DNA from: Brachypodium distachyon
Lineage: Eukaryota; Streptophyta; Magnoliopsida; Poales; Poaceae
DNA: 64,000 nucleotides
Direction: 5' to 3'
Assembly (NCBI RefSeq): GCF_000005505.3
Contig: NC_016135.3
Location: 21,546,613 to 21,610,612 of the forward strand
The position numbers and the translations under genes are program-made. Numbering within the stretch: position 1 is the stretch's first letter; the number at the start of each line of letters is the position of its first letter. Below, in pieces: positions 48,580-59,829 of this stretch. The notes under the pieces were generated by a model. It saw only the letters and a list, made by a program, of their open reading frames with translations. It had not been told where the DNA came from and ran no database searches.

Positions 48580-50650
48580 ATTCGCCTTGCATTTTCCTCC
48601 CATAACCCTGACAAAAGGTTGTGGTGTAGCTTAAAATGAAAGGTCGGAAAACTAAAAGCTATAGTTGTATGGTTTTTAGGTCCTGTCAATTTTTCTTCTA
48701 ATCGAATCACAAGGACTGATCATCATGCTTTAGGTCCGGTTTTTCTTATAAACGGGATCAATTTTTTTTCTAATCGAATCGCAAGAACCGACCGATTGTG
48801 CTTAAAAAGTAGTTATATTCGTCCAGCATACATGTAAGGGGATGATGAAGGTATGCGAAGCCTCCCCACGGACACCAACCAACACTCAGATAAAACAATC
48901 AGGACCTCCTAAGCTGATACTCAGACAAAGCTATAGTTATATGCACGGCGACAGTGGAGTAGTTCCACTGTGCAAGTCGCTGAGCAGTACTGCTTTGCTT
49001 CCCCCGTAGTGTCATCGACGTACTACTGATCTTGCAACTTGCAAGTTGCGGGGGTGCTTAATTAGAGAGGATTGATGGTCCATTTTTGTGGCCGTTGTGG
49101 GTCGATCGGTTGCTTTCTTTCATCATGGTCCCGCTGTCCCGGGCATGCATTGACACGTATTTGTTCTGGTAGAAGAGAGCAACCACATGTCTCGATTTAA
49201 TTCCCGGTGTAGTACATCTGATCGCAGCTTTCCTCAAAAAACATATGATCGCCGCGGTGCCGCAACCTAGCCATCGCGCGCGGCTATCAAGTACGGAGTA
49301 CTATAGAGAGGAGGTCGAACGTTTGCCAAGGAACAGCGCCGCGCGTGCGTGGTACACCTGTCTGCGTCCGATCGATTAACCGGCAACTAAACAGAGCAGC
49401 TAGCGTCTCTCTGTTATGTTTATGTACTCCCACCCAATTAATCGAATCAAATCACAATGAGCATCCATCGTCCATGTGATCAGATTGACATGTCCAATTT
49501 CTTATCGCCGCTGTCTAAAATAATTTTCCTTTTCGAGGACTAAAATTGACCCCCGGCGCCGGCCGGCCCTGGCCAAAAGGCCCAAAAGGAAACTTTGGGA
49601 TCCGGTAACAATCCGGGTGCGGCGCGACCGATGATGGCTCGTGTTTAATGGCACGGGCGCGTACTTGCCTCGGCGGGAAGTAGGACGCGAAGCAGAAAGG
49701 GACAACTCAGAACAATCAGACTCCTCCAAGTCTGGACCGTAGCCCCGGTTGGCAGCTCTCGACGATCATCAGCCAGGTTGCGGCCATGCAAGCTGCTGAG
49801 CTTTTCGTTGTCGCTGTCGTTCTTCTGACATGTACGTGTCGCGGCCTGGCGGGCGTACATACCCGCCATGACACGTATGCGTGTACGCAACCCCGATTAA
49901 TTACGTGCAGAGCGTAGCCTAGCTATAGGCCCTAGCGAAGGGGACAACTGACAGATCTTGGGGTTCTACATGCTGTGGGCACAGAGTTGGAAACCAATCC
50001 TATCCGCTGATCCGCACCTCCTAAACCTGACAGTTCAGCAAACGTCGCAGTGCCAGACCGTCTATCATGTGCCAAAAATTTCAGAAACGCAAGCTCAGCG
50101 TGCCTGGTTTTCTTAGGCGTAAGAAATCTCCGCCCCCTAGACCGGGAGAATGCAGATGACAATGCAGATCGACTGAGATTCCGTTCATGCACCCGCGAGT
50201 CTAGCTAGCAGCCTAGCACTCGTATGTGCTACGTGGAGTGGTATGTATGGGATGGGACTTGGTACACGAACGACTGTACATTCGCGTGTAAACTCGGGAA
50301 TGTTCAGATCTGGAACAGGCCATGCCCTTTAAGAGCGAGCTGACAAAATTGTTGTTGTGACTATAAATCGAAGGAGCAATCGTGCTGCTACATGGGTCCC
50401 CGGCTTTTTTGAAAGCGGTGAAATTGAATTTGATCCCCACGAATCAGGCGCGTTGCACAACTCTCGAGCGAGACTACCGGCTGGCAGGGCGACATGGTTT
50501 GGACTTTGGAGCATGATCACACACGCACGCACGCACTAGCGGCACACCTTTCAAGAGGTTGCTCACCGAAGAAGTGCTGCTGTGTAATCAGATCTCATGC
50601 CTGTATCAGCGAGCAAAGGCACGCGTGTTTCTGTTCAACACCTCCACAAA
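48580..50650. other. Intergenic, no supported gene
   Basis: I recognise no gene or complete mobile element here. An imperfect direct repeat of about 85 bp occurs at 48680-48810 (TTCTTCTAATCGAATC and TTTTCTAATCGAATC). The rest is unique-looking intergenic sequence downstream of the kinase gene. Confidence 0.45.
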
Positions 50651-50657
50651 GCCGCGA

Positions 50658-50722
50658 CAGAAACTACATATTTACACCATAAAAAGAGACAGTTCAGAAA
50701 CTACATATTTACACCATAAAAA
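50658..50722. repeat. Direct repeat of about 27 bp downstream of the kinase gene
   Basis: AAACTACATATTTACACCAT plus AAAAA occurs twice, 35 bp apart. It lies about 330 bp beyond the kinase stop codon, possibly in or just past its 3' UTR. Confidence 0.8.
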
Positions 50723-51055
50723 TACTAAATAAGAGGACACGAACTGAACGGAAAAAGTTCTCCGTATTTGCTACGAGGAGGAGGATGTAGCAAAGATTTT
50801 TGCAGAGCATGGACACGGCGTTCCTAGTAGCGCTGAAACGGGGGAGATTAGGAAGGAGCACCCTCCAACATTTGGGCCTGAAAGGCTGAAAGTGTACAAA
50901 AACCTAATCTCACTTTACACATTACAGAACCGGGTGGCCATTTGCGTCCACAGCGACCGAAAACGAGCCAAGATCACAAAAGCCCAAGACAGGGAAAACT
51001 GGGCCAAAAACCCGGTGCTGGGCTGAGCTCGACCAACATCAGGCCTTTCCGCCTG

Positions 51056-53707
51056 CTATCTCACCCGAGGAGACGGGTGGCTGCTGCTGCTCCGCCCGCC
51101 GTCCGACCTCGGCCGCGGAGACTGGTGATGGTGCGCGTGCCCGTGCCCACCCCGCGGGGCGGCGGAGGCGGCCCGAGGCGACTCCTCCTCCGGCGAGGCG
51201 CGGCGGCGGTGGTGGCGCGGCCTCATCCCCTCGATCTCCTCGAGGACGGCGACGACCTCGGCCATGGAGGGCCGGTTCCTGGGCTCGCCCGCGAGGCAGC
51301 TCAGCGTGAGCTGCGCGGCCCGCAGCGCGGCCTTGGACGGGTACTGGCCCTCCAGGCGCGGGTCCACCAGCCGGGCCAGCTTCCGCCGGTCCGCCAGGTA
51401 CGGCTTGGCCCAGTCCACCAGGTTCAGCTGCGGGGCCGGCCGGGCCGTGTCCAGCGCCCGCAGCCCCGTCAGCATTTCCAGCAGCACCACCCCGAACCCG
51501 TACACGTCGCTCTTCACGTACAGGTGCCCTGCAGACCGGACAACGCCCGAGCTTAGAAATTTCAGTTTCATTGCATTCCATGCACAATGGGTGCCTAGAG
51601 GGTGACCCGGGGTGATGTTGTTACCTGTGGCGACGTACTCCGGCGCCGCGTAGCCGTAGGTGCCCATGACGCGGGTGGTGATGTGGCTGTCGCCGCCGGT
51701 GGGGCCGTCCTTGGCGAGACCGAAGTCGGAGAGCTTGGCGTTGTAGTGCTGCATGACGACGAGAAAGAGAAAGAGACAGCTTAATCCACTGGATGTGCGG
51801 CGGGTCCGGGCTTTGTGACTTCGCGGGTGCAATCTCGTGGATGAGCATACGTACCGTGTCGAGGAGGATGTTGGAAGCCTTGAAGTCTCGGTAGATGACG
51901 TGCTTCTCCGACGAGTGCAGGAAGGCGAGGCCGCGCGCAGCGCCGATGGCGATTCGTAGCCGAAGGCTCCAGGAGATGGGTTGGACGGATCCTCCTTCTG
52001 CTTGCAAACAAATGCATGTTATGTCACCTGAACAGGCCCCATGTTTAGTCATGTCACTACACTATTGGTTGGCTGTAATGAGGCAATAATCTCTGTGGCG
52101 TCTAATGACCACAACATCACTTTTCTTTTTTCTTTTTTTCTTGCGAGTTGACCATCACATCACACTTAAACAGACGAAATCCAAAATCATTGTCAGACGT
52201 CAACCCAATCAACATCAAATCGAAACCAGTGAAGTTGCAAGGAAACAGTCAGGAAGAAACGCCAAGATGAAACGAAAGAACGACAATAATACTAATTGCA
52301 GGAGAACTCACTTCTGAAGAGGTGATTCTCCAAGCTCCCCTTGGCCATGAACTCGTAGACGAGCAAGAGCTCCTTGTCCTCCAAGCAGTACCCCAGCAGC
52401 CTCACCAGGTTTGGATGCGATATCCTCCCGAGAAAATTCACCTCGGACTGCAAAAAATATTCCACAGAGAGAGCGTCACGGATTAGATCAGCACGAGATC
52501 GAAACAGACCAAACACACGCCGGTCGCTGGGCCTAATTAACAGACAACCGGCACGCAAATGCTGAGATTTCAGCAAGAATGTAGAAAGCAGACCGGCCAG
52601 GACGGCACCAACCTTCACAGCAGACAGCAATACGGCTAGCTTATATGTCACGTGACGTGAGGAGGTGTGGCTACCGAATAATTAACAAGTTCATTCATAA
52701 CTCTATATGAACATCTGAAAACGATGGTCTGCTGGCCACGTGAACACGTACGCGGTATGTAGCTGGAAATTTGGCGCTAAGTCGAGCCACAACCACAATT
52801 ATTGATGCGATTTTTTTTTTAAAAGCTCTTGCAAGTTTATCCTCTCTCAGCATTTCTGGATCAGCTTGACGAAAACTATAGTACTACTGCCGAATCGCGT
52901 CACGCGTGACATTACCACCCTCCTCTGTTCTCTAGCTAACGACTCTCTCTACCTTGGACGGCGACGTGAATTAAGCGCGTGCGGCAAACGCTAGTAACAA
53001 TACGCACCTGCCATTCTTGCAGGCCCTGGACGCTCTCCTGGCTGAGCTTCTTGACGGCGATGACCATGCCGGTGCCGCTGCGCACGGGGTTCATGGTCTT
53101 CTCGTCCACCCAGCCCTTGTACACGCGCCCGAACCCGCCCTCGCCCAGCATGCTGTCCGGCTTGAAGTTCCTCGTCGCGGCCTTGAGCTCCGCGTACGTG
53201 AAGATGCGCAGGTTGGGGGTTTCCAGGATCGTGCCCTGATCTGGCTCCGGAAAGGCCCCGGTGACGCTGCCGGCTGCCGAGGTGCTGCCGCTGCTGCTCC
53301 CCCCGGTCGTGGTGCTGCTGCTCAAAGTGCTCCTGGACGAGCCAGGGGACCTCCTGCCGTGCCCTGCGCCGCCCATGCCGACATGGGCGGTGGGCGCTGC
53401 CGTGGGAGGGGGACTGCGGCTTGCTGTTGCTGCTGCTGCAGCCAAGAAATTGGTGAGCCACGGAAGCAAATCTGGAAGGTGCTAGCAAACCAATGCTTTC
53501 GCGTGATGAAATTTGGTAAGATTTGGGGCAATCAAGAACAAACCGGTGAAGGTAAACCAATGTCGAATTAATCGATCAACACAGACTAAACAAGGAAATG
53601 TTCCGAGGAAGAGAAATCGCGGTGTTACCTTGGGGCTGTCCATGATGGCGTGGTGGTGTCTTGACGGCCTCCGCCTCGGCTTCTTCATAGCCGAAGCAGT
53701 TCCCCAT
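51056..53707 (-). CDS. Receptor-like cytoplasmic kinase, subfamily VII (PIX13/CST-like)
   Basis: The six exons are 53707-53629, 53435-53008, 52447-52312, 51997-51855, 51748-51625 and 51528-51056: 1383 bp, 460 aa. The N-terminus MGNCFGYEE has a myristoylation Gly2 and Cys4, so plasma-membrane anchoring is expected. Residues about 27-95 are a Ser/Thr/Gly/Ala-rich linker. The kinase domain follows: glycine loop LGEGGFGRV (123-131), catalytic Lys in VIAVKK (155), [11 protein letters not shown] (Asp252; YRD in place of HRD, usual in this subfamily), DFG (270-272), APE (297-299), and [20 protein letters not shown] in the C-lobe. The tail after about 415 is His/Arg/Ser-rich and disordered. RLCK-VII kinases relay signals from cell-surface receptors in immunity and development. 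All key residues are present, so it should be active. Closest recall is Arabidopsis PIX13 and CAST AWAY. Confidence 0.95.
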
Positions 53708-53849
53708 GGAAGCAACTGCGCAGAAAGCTCGATCGAAATCTTCTTCTCTAGCCAGAGCCTCTGTTTTTAGCTCGACTACTGGTGGTACTGCCCATTTCTT
53801 TGCTGCCGAGCTTCTGATATAAAAAGGCCCGCCTCTGCTCCCCCTCGTG

Positions 53850-56170
53850 CAGACGTACGTACGTGCGACTGCCGAGGCCGAGGCGTACGCGTTATGGAAG
53901 ACCTGCCCGGGCCGATGGGATTGGTGGCTTTGTCGTCTCGGGGATTTTGTCTGTGTGCTTACGATGACATGGCTGTTAATGGTGCGCCGCGTGTCAGCCA
54001 TGTGAGTTTCGATTTAACTACTACTCCCAAATGTCTCTGCGTCTGCGGGGCGAATAAAGTGCAGGATTTGATGGGCGTTTACTTGCGGCAAGTCAAACGG
54101 GATGCTCTCGTTAGTATCATAAGTCGTCGGTCCCCCTTTAACTATCCAGGACCCATCGATCTCTTTCGACGTGGCTCCGGTTCCTGGCAGGTTGCAGGGG
54201 GCGGGGAGGAAAGTGATTCCGGAGAGTATGACATGTCGTGGTTCACCGTCTGGACGATTAACATGGCGGGGGAAAGCGGGGCTGGACATGCTGTCTTGAA
54301 TTGAAACCTTGATGGTGATCGAGAGACAAAGGCCGAGAATTTCCCTCTGCACGAACCTGTGCATGAAGGATCGATCAGGTGATGAGAACTATAAACCGAT
54401 AGCGTGCAGCCTTGTTCCATCTTGTTAGGCAAACACAGGACAAGCCTGGGAACTCCAAAGCAGTGGCGCTCAGCGGAAACATAACTAGCTAGCTTACGCC
54501 ATCATGCGTGGAAACCATGTCATATGCTAAAACAAACAAACTGGCGTGATACGATCTTCTGTCAACGCGACTGCGACCTGTACTGCAGTGCACATGTTTT
54601 GCAGTTCTACCCATCCTTGGCCGCCGGACCTAACCTAAACACGGTAACACCCATGGACAAAATCTTTTCTGAAGAAGCATGACACGGCATGAACAAAGAT
54701 CGCAAGATCTCAAGCTTGTTCGTCTTGGACCAGATGCACAGCTCATGCGGTATCACCGATTCACCCGATCTGTGGATTACGGAAGCCTACCCGCACTCAT
54801 TAACGATACCAGATTAATCACTCCTCGTTCCTCTTTCGGGTCGGTGGGGCCCAGCTTTGGACACTTAACCTGAAGCTCATTCGATTTCATGTCACTAAAG
54901 CGCATGCCTTTTCTGTTTCTTTATTTGAGTCGAAACTCGAAAGTGCATGGCTTTGACAAAGCAAAGACAAAAGGCGCCGTTTTGTATTTGATTGACTAGT
55001 TTGGTAAAAGACCTCACGATGAGATCGGATGGGATTGCCAATCTTCTAGCCGATCCGTGCGTTTGGATTATTATTTGTACTATATAAGCATTGACCCTGC
55101 TGATGGACTTTGTTGCGTGTGGAGTTCACATCGAATTGACAACTGAAGCTCGCCAAATCAGGTATGCCCATTGTGTCCCGTCGAGCGTGATTAATTGTAT
55201 GCCCCATCCCCCCGCGCGGGCTCCAGCTCTACGCGGCTCGATCGAGAGACCAACCTACACGGTTCGTGTGGTGCTACTTGCGAGCAACGACATTTGCGAG
55301 CGAGAGGATGGGAAGGGGCTGGGACGAGAAGGAATCTTAGGACCCATGACCTTAACATGAGGCGGATGGAGTAATATGTATAGTTCAAGCAGCAATAATG
55401 CACACTCAAAGGGTAACAAAATTAACACAACAACTCGGTTGAACTCCACAACTAGTTAGATGTTCTTCTTGTACTCATACCTGGCAAGTAGAGGTGCAAA
55501 TAGGTAATCCCGAGAGTAATCATCTAATCCTTTTTAGTTCAAACAAATGAACAAACTATTTAAATTAACGTCATTTAAAAAATCTGGTTTATTATTTGAA
55601 CTAAGTAGAGTTAAAGGGTACTCTCGGGCTAAAAAAAAATAGGGCTTGTCCTTGTCGCGTCATGCAAGCTCTGGAGTCCGGTGCGAGAAATGGTTTGATG
55701 AATCATGATGCCACCAATCATAAGGACAAGCCGGTGCTGGTGTTCTCCCAGCGACTTGATGGACGCTTCACCCCCACGGGCCCACGGCAACCTGGGACTT
55801 CCAGCTAAGAAGATTTCAGACTTCTCTTTTGGTATTGTATTATTCTCTGAACTTGGCAGCAGAGTTCCTTCCTCGGCATGTTCAGACTCAGTTTCAGCTA
55901 GATCCGTTCGCCAGATCGGCCAGAATGCAAAACCATCCGGAGACACAAAGCACCAGCATCACCATCAGAACACAACAGTACAACACAGTTTACAAAGATG
56001 TACTGACTACTGAGCATACATGGTTCAAAGCTAAGTTAACCGGACAGCATTGGCTGTCTTTGGTATCTGGCACTACGAACTTCAGGAATCACCTTCCTGC
56101 TGTCCAAGGAGCTCTCCCCTTGCTACACATGACATGAGAGTTCAATGCTAGGTCTGACGAAGGAGGAGAA
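53850..56170. other. Intergenic: kinase promoter and RKD 3' flank
   Basis: No gene is supported here. The first few hundred bases are the upstream region of the kinase gene. A 105-codon minus-strand frame (55629-55946) resembles no family I know and may lie in the 3' flank of the RKD gene. Confidence 0.5.
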
Positions 56171-56172
56171 AT

Positions 56173-58724
56173 CTAGCGGGTCGCTATATTTTTAGCTCTG
56201 TATCTCCTCTTGAAGACGTCCTCCCTGAACTGCTTGGTTTCAGCCATCAGGTCCAGGGCAGGCTTCAGTGTGATGGTCTCCTTCTCACTCTCCAGCATCT
56301 TCTTCCGCTTAGCCAATGCCCGGATGGCGTCATGCTTCTCCTTCTCCTTCTCCATTTCCCTTTCCTTCTTCTTGTGCTTGGCCTTCTCCCGCTGCACACC
56401 ATCTCTTTCTGTGTCATCAATCACATACTGCAAGAGATGAAGTATGAGTTGTGCTGGTGTCAGCAAGTGAGAACTACTTCACAGACTATGATTTTCCGAT
56501 GATTATGTACAGAAAGAATAATTCATATGTGATTACGTGAAGAGGAATAGAAGATGCCGTCAGATCTACCTCAAGATCATGGATCAGGGAATCAAGGGAC
56601 TTGATTTTTCGGTGAGGCCAGCGGGGTATCCCATATTGCCGACATTTCCTCTTCAGTATGCTGACTCCAATCTTCAGAGTCTTGGATGCTTCCCTGATTG
56701 GAAGATGGAAGTACTGAGCTATGTCAACTAGAGTAATGCTAGCTATGTACTTCTGGTTGGCTCTCCGCTGCTTCTGAACTGGTTCTGGGAGTCCTGCATT
56801 ACCTAACGTCATATGGAGATTATTAAGCATTCAAGTAACAGAAATGCAAATATGAAACAGCACAAACAAGATAAAGCTTCACAAACAGACAGTTAGCTGT
56901 GGGTTCAAGAAAAAAAAAGATAAATCTTACAAGGAACAATACTTTAAATGGAACTAAAATAGTTCATTCTATTTATATTTCTATCAGGGAAAGTATGATG
57001 TACATAAGAGAGAACAGACAGGCCATAAGTTCCATGAAAAGTAACGGTAAATAATTCAACCGTCCCCTTTTTCATTAGAGTTATTCAAATGCCATGAATC
57101 CATTTAACAGCTCCAACATAATTCCAAATTCTGAAAGATTTCAAGAATTGCCACAAACAACTAATGTCACACACAAAAAGTTTCATTGTAACAAAATGTA
57201 AAGATTAACCTCATTTCCAACTTTGTATTCAGTTAGCAGAAGTATGGTTGTGTCAATTTTTTCTTCAGATAGTAGTTGTGTCGATTTTGAACTACTCCCT
57301 CTGTCCAACAAAGGATGTCTCAATTTTGACTAAATTTGAATGCATCTGTACACTAAGTCATGTCTAGATACATTCAAATTTTGACAAACTTGAGACATCC
57401 TTTGTTGGACGGAGGGAGTACATGTTTCCATCTATATAAACTTCGTTACACAAGGAGTAAAAGCATAGTTAAAATTATACTAACAATTGAATTATTAAGC
57501 TTGACCATCCTATTGAATTTATCTTTCCTAGATAACTGTTCTGCTGATTGTCTATCAACAGTTTTCTTTGGCAACAGAATGGTAATCAATTAGCAGTTAG
57601 CCCATGTTTCTTTTTTGGCAAAGGAAGCTAGCTAGCTACTAACTCATATCATGTTAGGAGGATAGGATGCATTGGATGTCACTTATTTCGGGACGGAGGG
57701 AGTATTATACTCCCCTCTAACAGTCAAACTCACTATCATTGTTTACTATGGAGTACTATATAGAGACCACCCCTATCGTATCAATTAGTGTAGCCCACAC
57801 CTAAACCCCTGGTTGACATCCACCACCTGACACTATCGGAACACTAAACCTTCTCTCACGGGTGTCAGCCTCAGATTTACATTTGATAGATTTCCAAATC
57901 ACAATGGAAGAAACGCAATCACCTTCACCAGTTTGGGGATCGTCGTCAGAATCAGAATCTGATTCACCAATCTCGTTAGAGGTTCTCTCCCTTTCATCCA
58001 AACGGGTCGATTGCTCATCTGGATCACATTGAAGCTCTGGGACCTTTTCAGAATTCTGAAACTGAAACACCTCGTTCAGGTCCTCGTACAGGGAAGGCAC
58101 AGACATCAGCCCAGGATTCCTGATAGGAAAAAGAAAATTAAGCCTTTTCAGCACTCAGTCGCAATCAGCCAAAAATATTTTCCGGGCAGAAACAGTTCGG
58201 GAAGAAACGGAAGAAAAAAAATTGGATATCGAAGAATCGCGCATCAGCATTCGTCTGAGCTTTGGGCGATCGTACCCGGATGGGGAGAGCATGGGCGGAG
58301 GAGTGGGCGGCGGCACAACGGCGGCAACGGAATCGAATGCTAGGATGCAGCGCCAGGCGCCCACCATTTTCCCCTCGTGGTACACGGGCCGGCCGACCCA
58401 GTCCGCCGAGAGCAACCGCGGCGCGACGACGGGGGCCGGGAGCTCGCGGCACGAGGAAGGGGAGAAGGCGAACTCCCTCTCCACCCACTTCTCCCACCCG
58501 CAGTCCCCTCCCTTCGCGACGACCCTATACCCGTGCACGCTCCTCACGGCACCTGCAATGGCCAAAAGCACAGCACACGCAACAAAAAAACCGTACGTCA
58601 CCACGCCGTGCGCTGCGAAGAAGTAAAAGAGAAAGCAAAACGATCGGGGAGAGCGTGAGAGACCGTGGTCAGTCGTGTTGACGAAGACGGCGAGCGCGGA
58701 GAGGGTGGAGACGACGGCGTCCAT
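56173..58724 (-). CDS. RWP-RK domain transcription factor, RKD5-like
   Basis: The five exons are 58724-58664, 58552-58276, 58119-57929, 56802-56570 and 56427-56173: 1017 bp, 338 aa, all in phase. Residues 1-110 are a conserved-looking N-domain (STLSALAVFVNTTDHG, RSVHGYRVV, WVEREFAFS, HEGKMVGAWRCILAFDSV). Residues about 113-176 are acidic (ESDSDSDDD). The RWP-RK domain is in exon 4 at about 195-250, with ITLVDIAQYFHLPIREASK, LKRKCRQYGIPRWPHRKIKS and a leucine-rich end. The last exon is a Lys/Glu coiled coil (KHKKKEREMEKEKEKHD). RKD factors bind DNA in the nucleus and control gametophyte and egg-cell programmes. The N-domain and later coiled coil fit the RKD5 type better than the short RKD1-4 type. 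An upstream in-frame ATG at 58790 would add 22 residues. Confidence 0.92.
57293..57420. mobile_element. Stowaway MITE in RKD intron 3
   Basis: TA-CTCCCTCTGTCCAACAAAGG pairs with CCTTTGTTGGACGGAGGGAG-TA. It is a close relative of the copy at 23466-23592. Confidence 0.92.
57650..57708. mobile_element. Truncated Stowaway MITE end in RKD intron 3
   Basis: Only the right end is visible (GTCACTTATTTCGGGACGGAGGGAGTA). No matching left end was found nearby. Confidence 0.6.
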
Positions 58725-59214
58725 GGAAGGATCTTGGTGGGGAGAGATGGGTTGGGGGGCGAAATTGGCAGGGGGATTGTTGCTTCCCAAGCGTGGATGG
58801 AGAGGATCCGTCCGCTGGCTTGCACCGGCGAGTTGAAGCGGGCTGCGACAAAAGGGAGGGGTGGTCTGTGCCGCGTGATGCTACCACGCTTCAAACCAGA
58901 GCTGGCATCTGGACCAATTTTTGAAAGCAGGGGGTTCCTATCCCCCTTCCTCCAAGCAAAATGTGTAGTCTCTGCTCATTAAACCCTTCGATTTTTGGGC
59001 TGCAATGAGTTGGATTCATGAGTTGGATTCCGACGTCTTTCTTCCTTGTGCCGGGGACCGCCGTCTTCTCTCTGTGCGGGCTGCCTTCCTCCTCGTCCTT
59101 TCTAATCTTCTCTCCGGCGTGCTTTGGGAGCCGCCGCCGCCGTCCTTGGCATCGTCAAGTTGGATCATCATTGTGCCCGATCAAGCATGTATTTAACCCC
59201 CGATGAGAGCTCGT

Positions 59215-59820
59215 TACTCATTGCCGCTCTTTCCTCTTTTTCTTCCTTCCTTCTATTTTTTCTCCTGCTCCGCTTGTCCGCTGCCGCGGCAATGTTAGGC
59301 TTACAAGGCTAGTGACAAATGTATGTGTCTTTGTTTCTTTCCTTTGTCTCATGCTTCCTTCTACTCCTCCTATTCCGCTCATCGCTGCCCATGACACCGT
59401 TAGTGTTATATGGCTAAGTTTTCGCGTCTTTGTTTTTCTTTCCTCTCTCTCCTCCTTCCTTATACTCCTTCTGCTCAGCTAATTCACCGCCCACGACAGC
59501 CTTTGCGTTATAAGGTGGTTTTAAATGTTGGTGCATTCGTTCTTTTTTCTTTTCTTTCCCTCCTCCTTTCTACTCCGCTCATTCGCCGCCGCGACAATGT
59601 TAGCATTACAAGGCTAGTTTTAATTAATTGATTGTGCCTTTGTTTTTTTTCCTGTCCTTTTTCCGTCTTCCTTATATTCCTCGTGATACACACGCGACGG
59701 TCTTAGCGTCATAATTTACAAGGCTAGTGTCTCAATGTTTGTGTCTTTGGTCCTTTTTCTTTTTCCTTTCTCTCCTCCTCCTGCTCCGCTCATGCGTGCG
59801 ACAATGTTAGCATTACAAGG
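59215..59820. repeat. Diverged minisatellite, about 103-bp period, six copies
   Basis: The phrase AATGTTAGCATTACAAGGCTAG or a variant recurs at about 59291, 59396, 59499, 59596, 59700 and 59803. Each copy is preceded by a C/T-rich tract with CTCCTCCTGCTCCGCTCAT and a GCCGCCGCGACA-like box. Spacing is close to 103 bp. The array lies between the divergent RKD and TANGO2 genes. Confidence 0.8.
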
Positions 59821-59829
59821 CAGTGTTTA

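Noticed and set aside
50942..51556. 204-codon plus-strand frame opposite kinase exon 6
   Set aside because: Antisense shadow of a GC-rich coding exon, Arg/Pro-rich and without recognisable domains.
53017..53571. 184-codon plus-strand frame opposite the kinase gene
   Set aside because: It is an antisense shadow of GC-rich kinase exon 2. The minus-strand frame is the recognisable kinase.
55629..55946. 105-codon minus-strand frame downstream of RKD
   Set aside because: No domain recognised and no sign that it splices to a neighbour. It may lie in the 3' flank.
58262..58681. Plus-strand frames opposite RKD exons 1-2
   Set aside because: GC-driven antisense open frames. The minus strand gives the spliced RKD reading frame.
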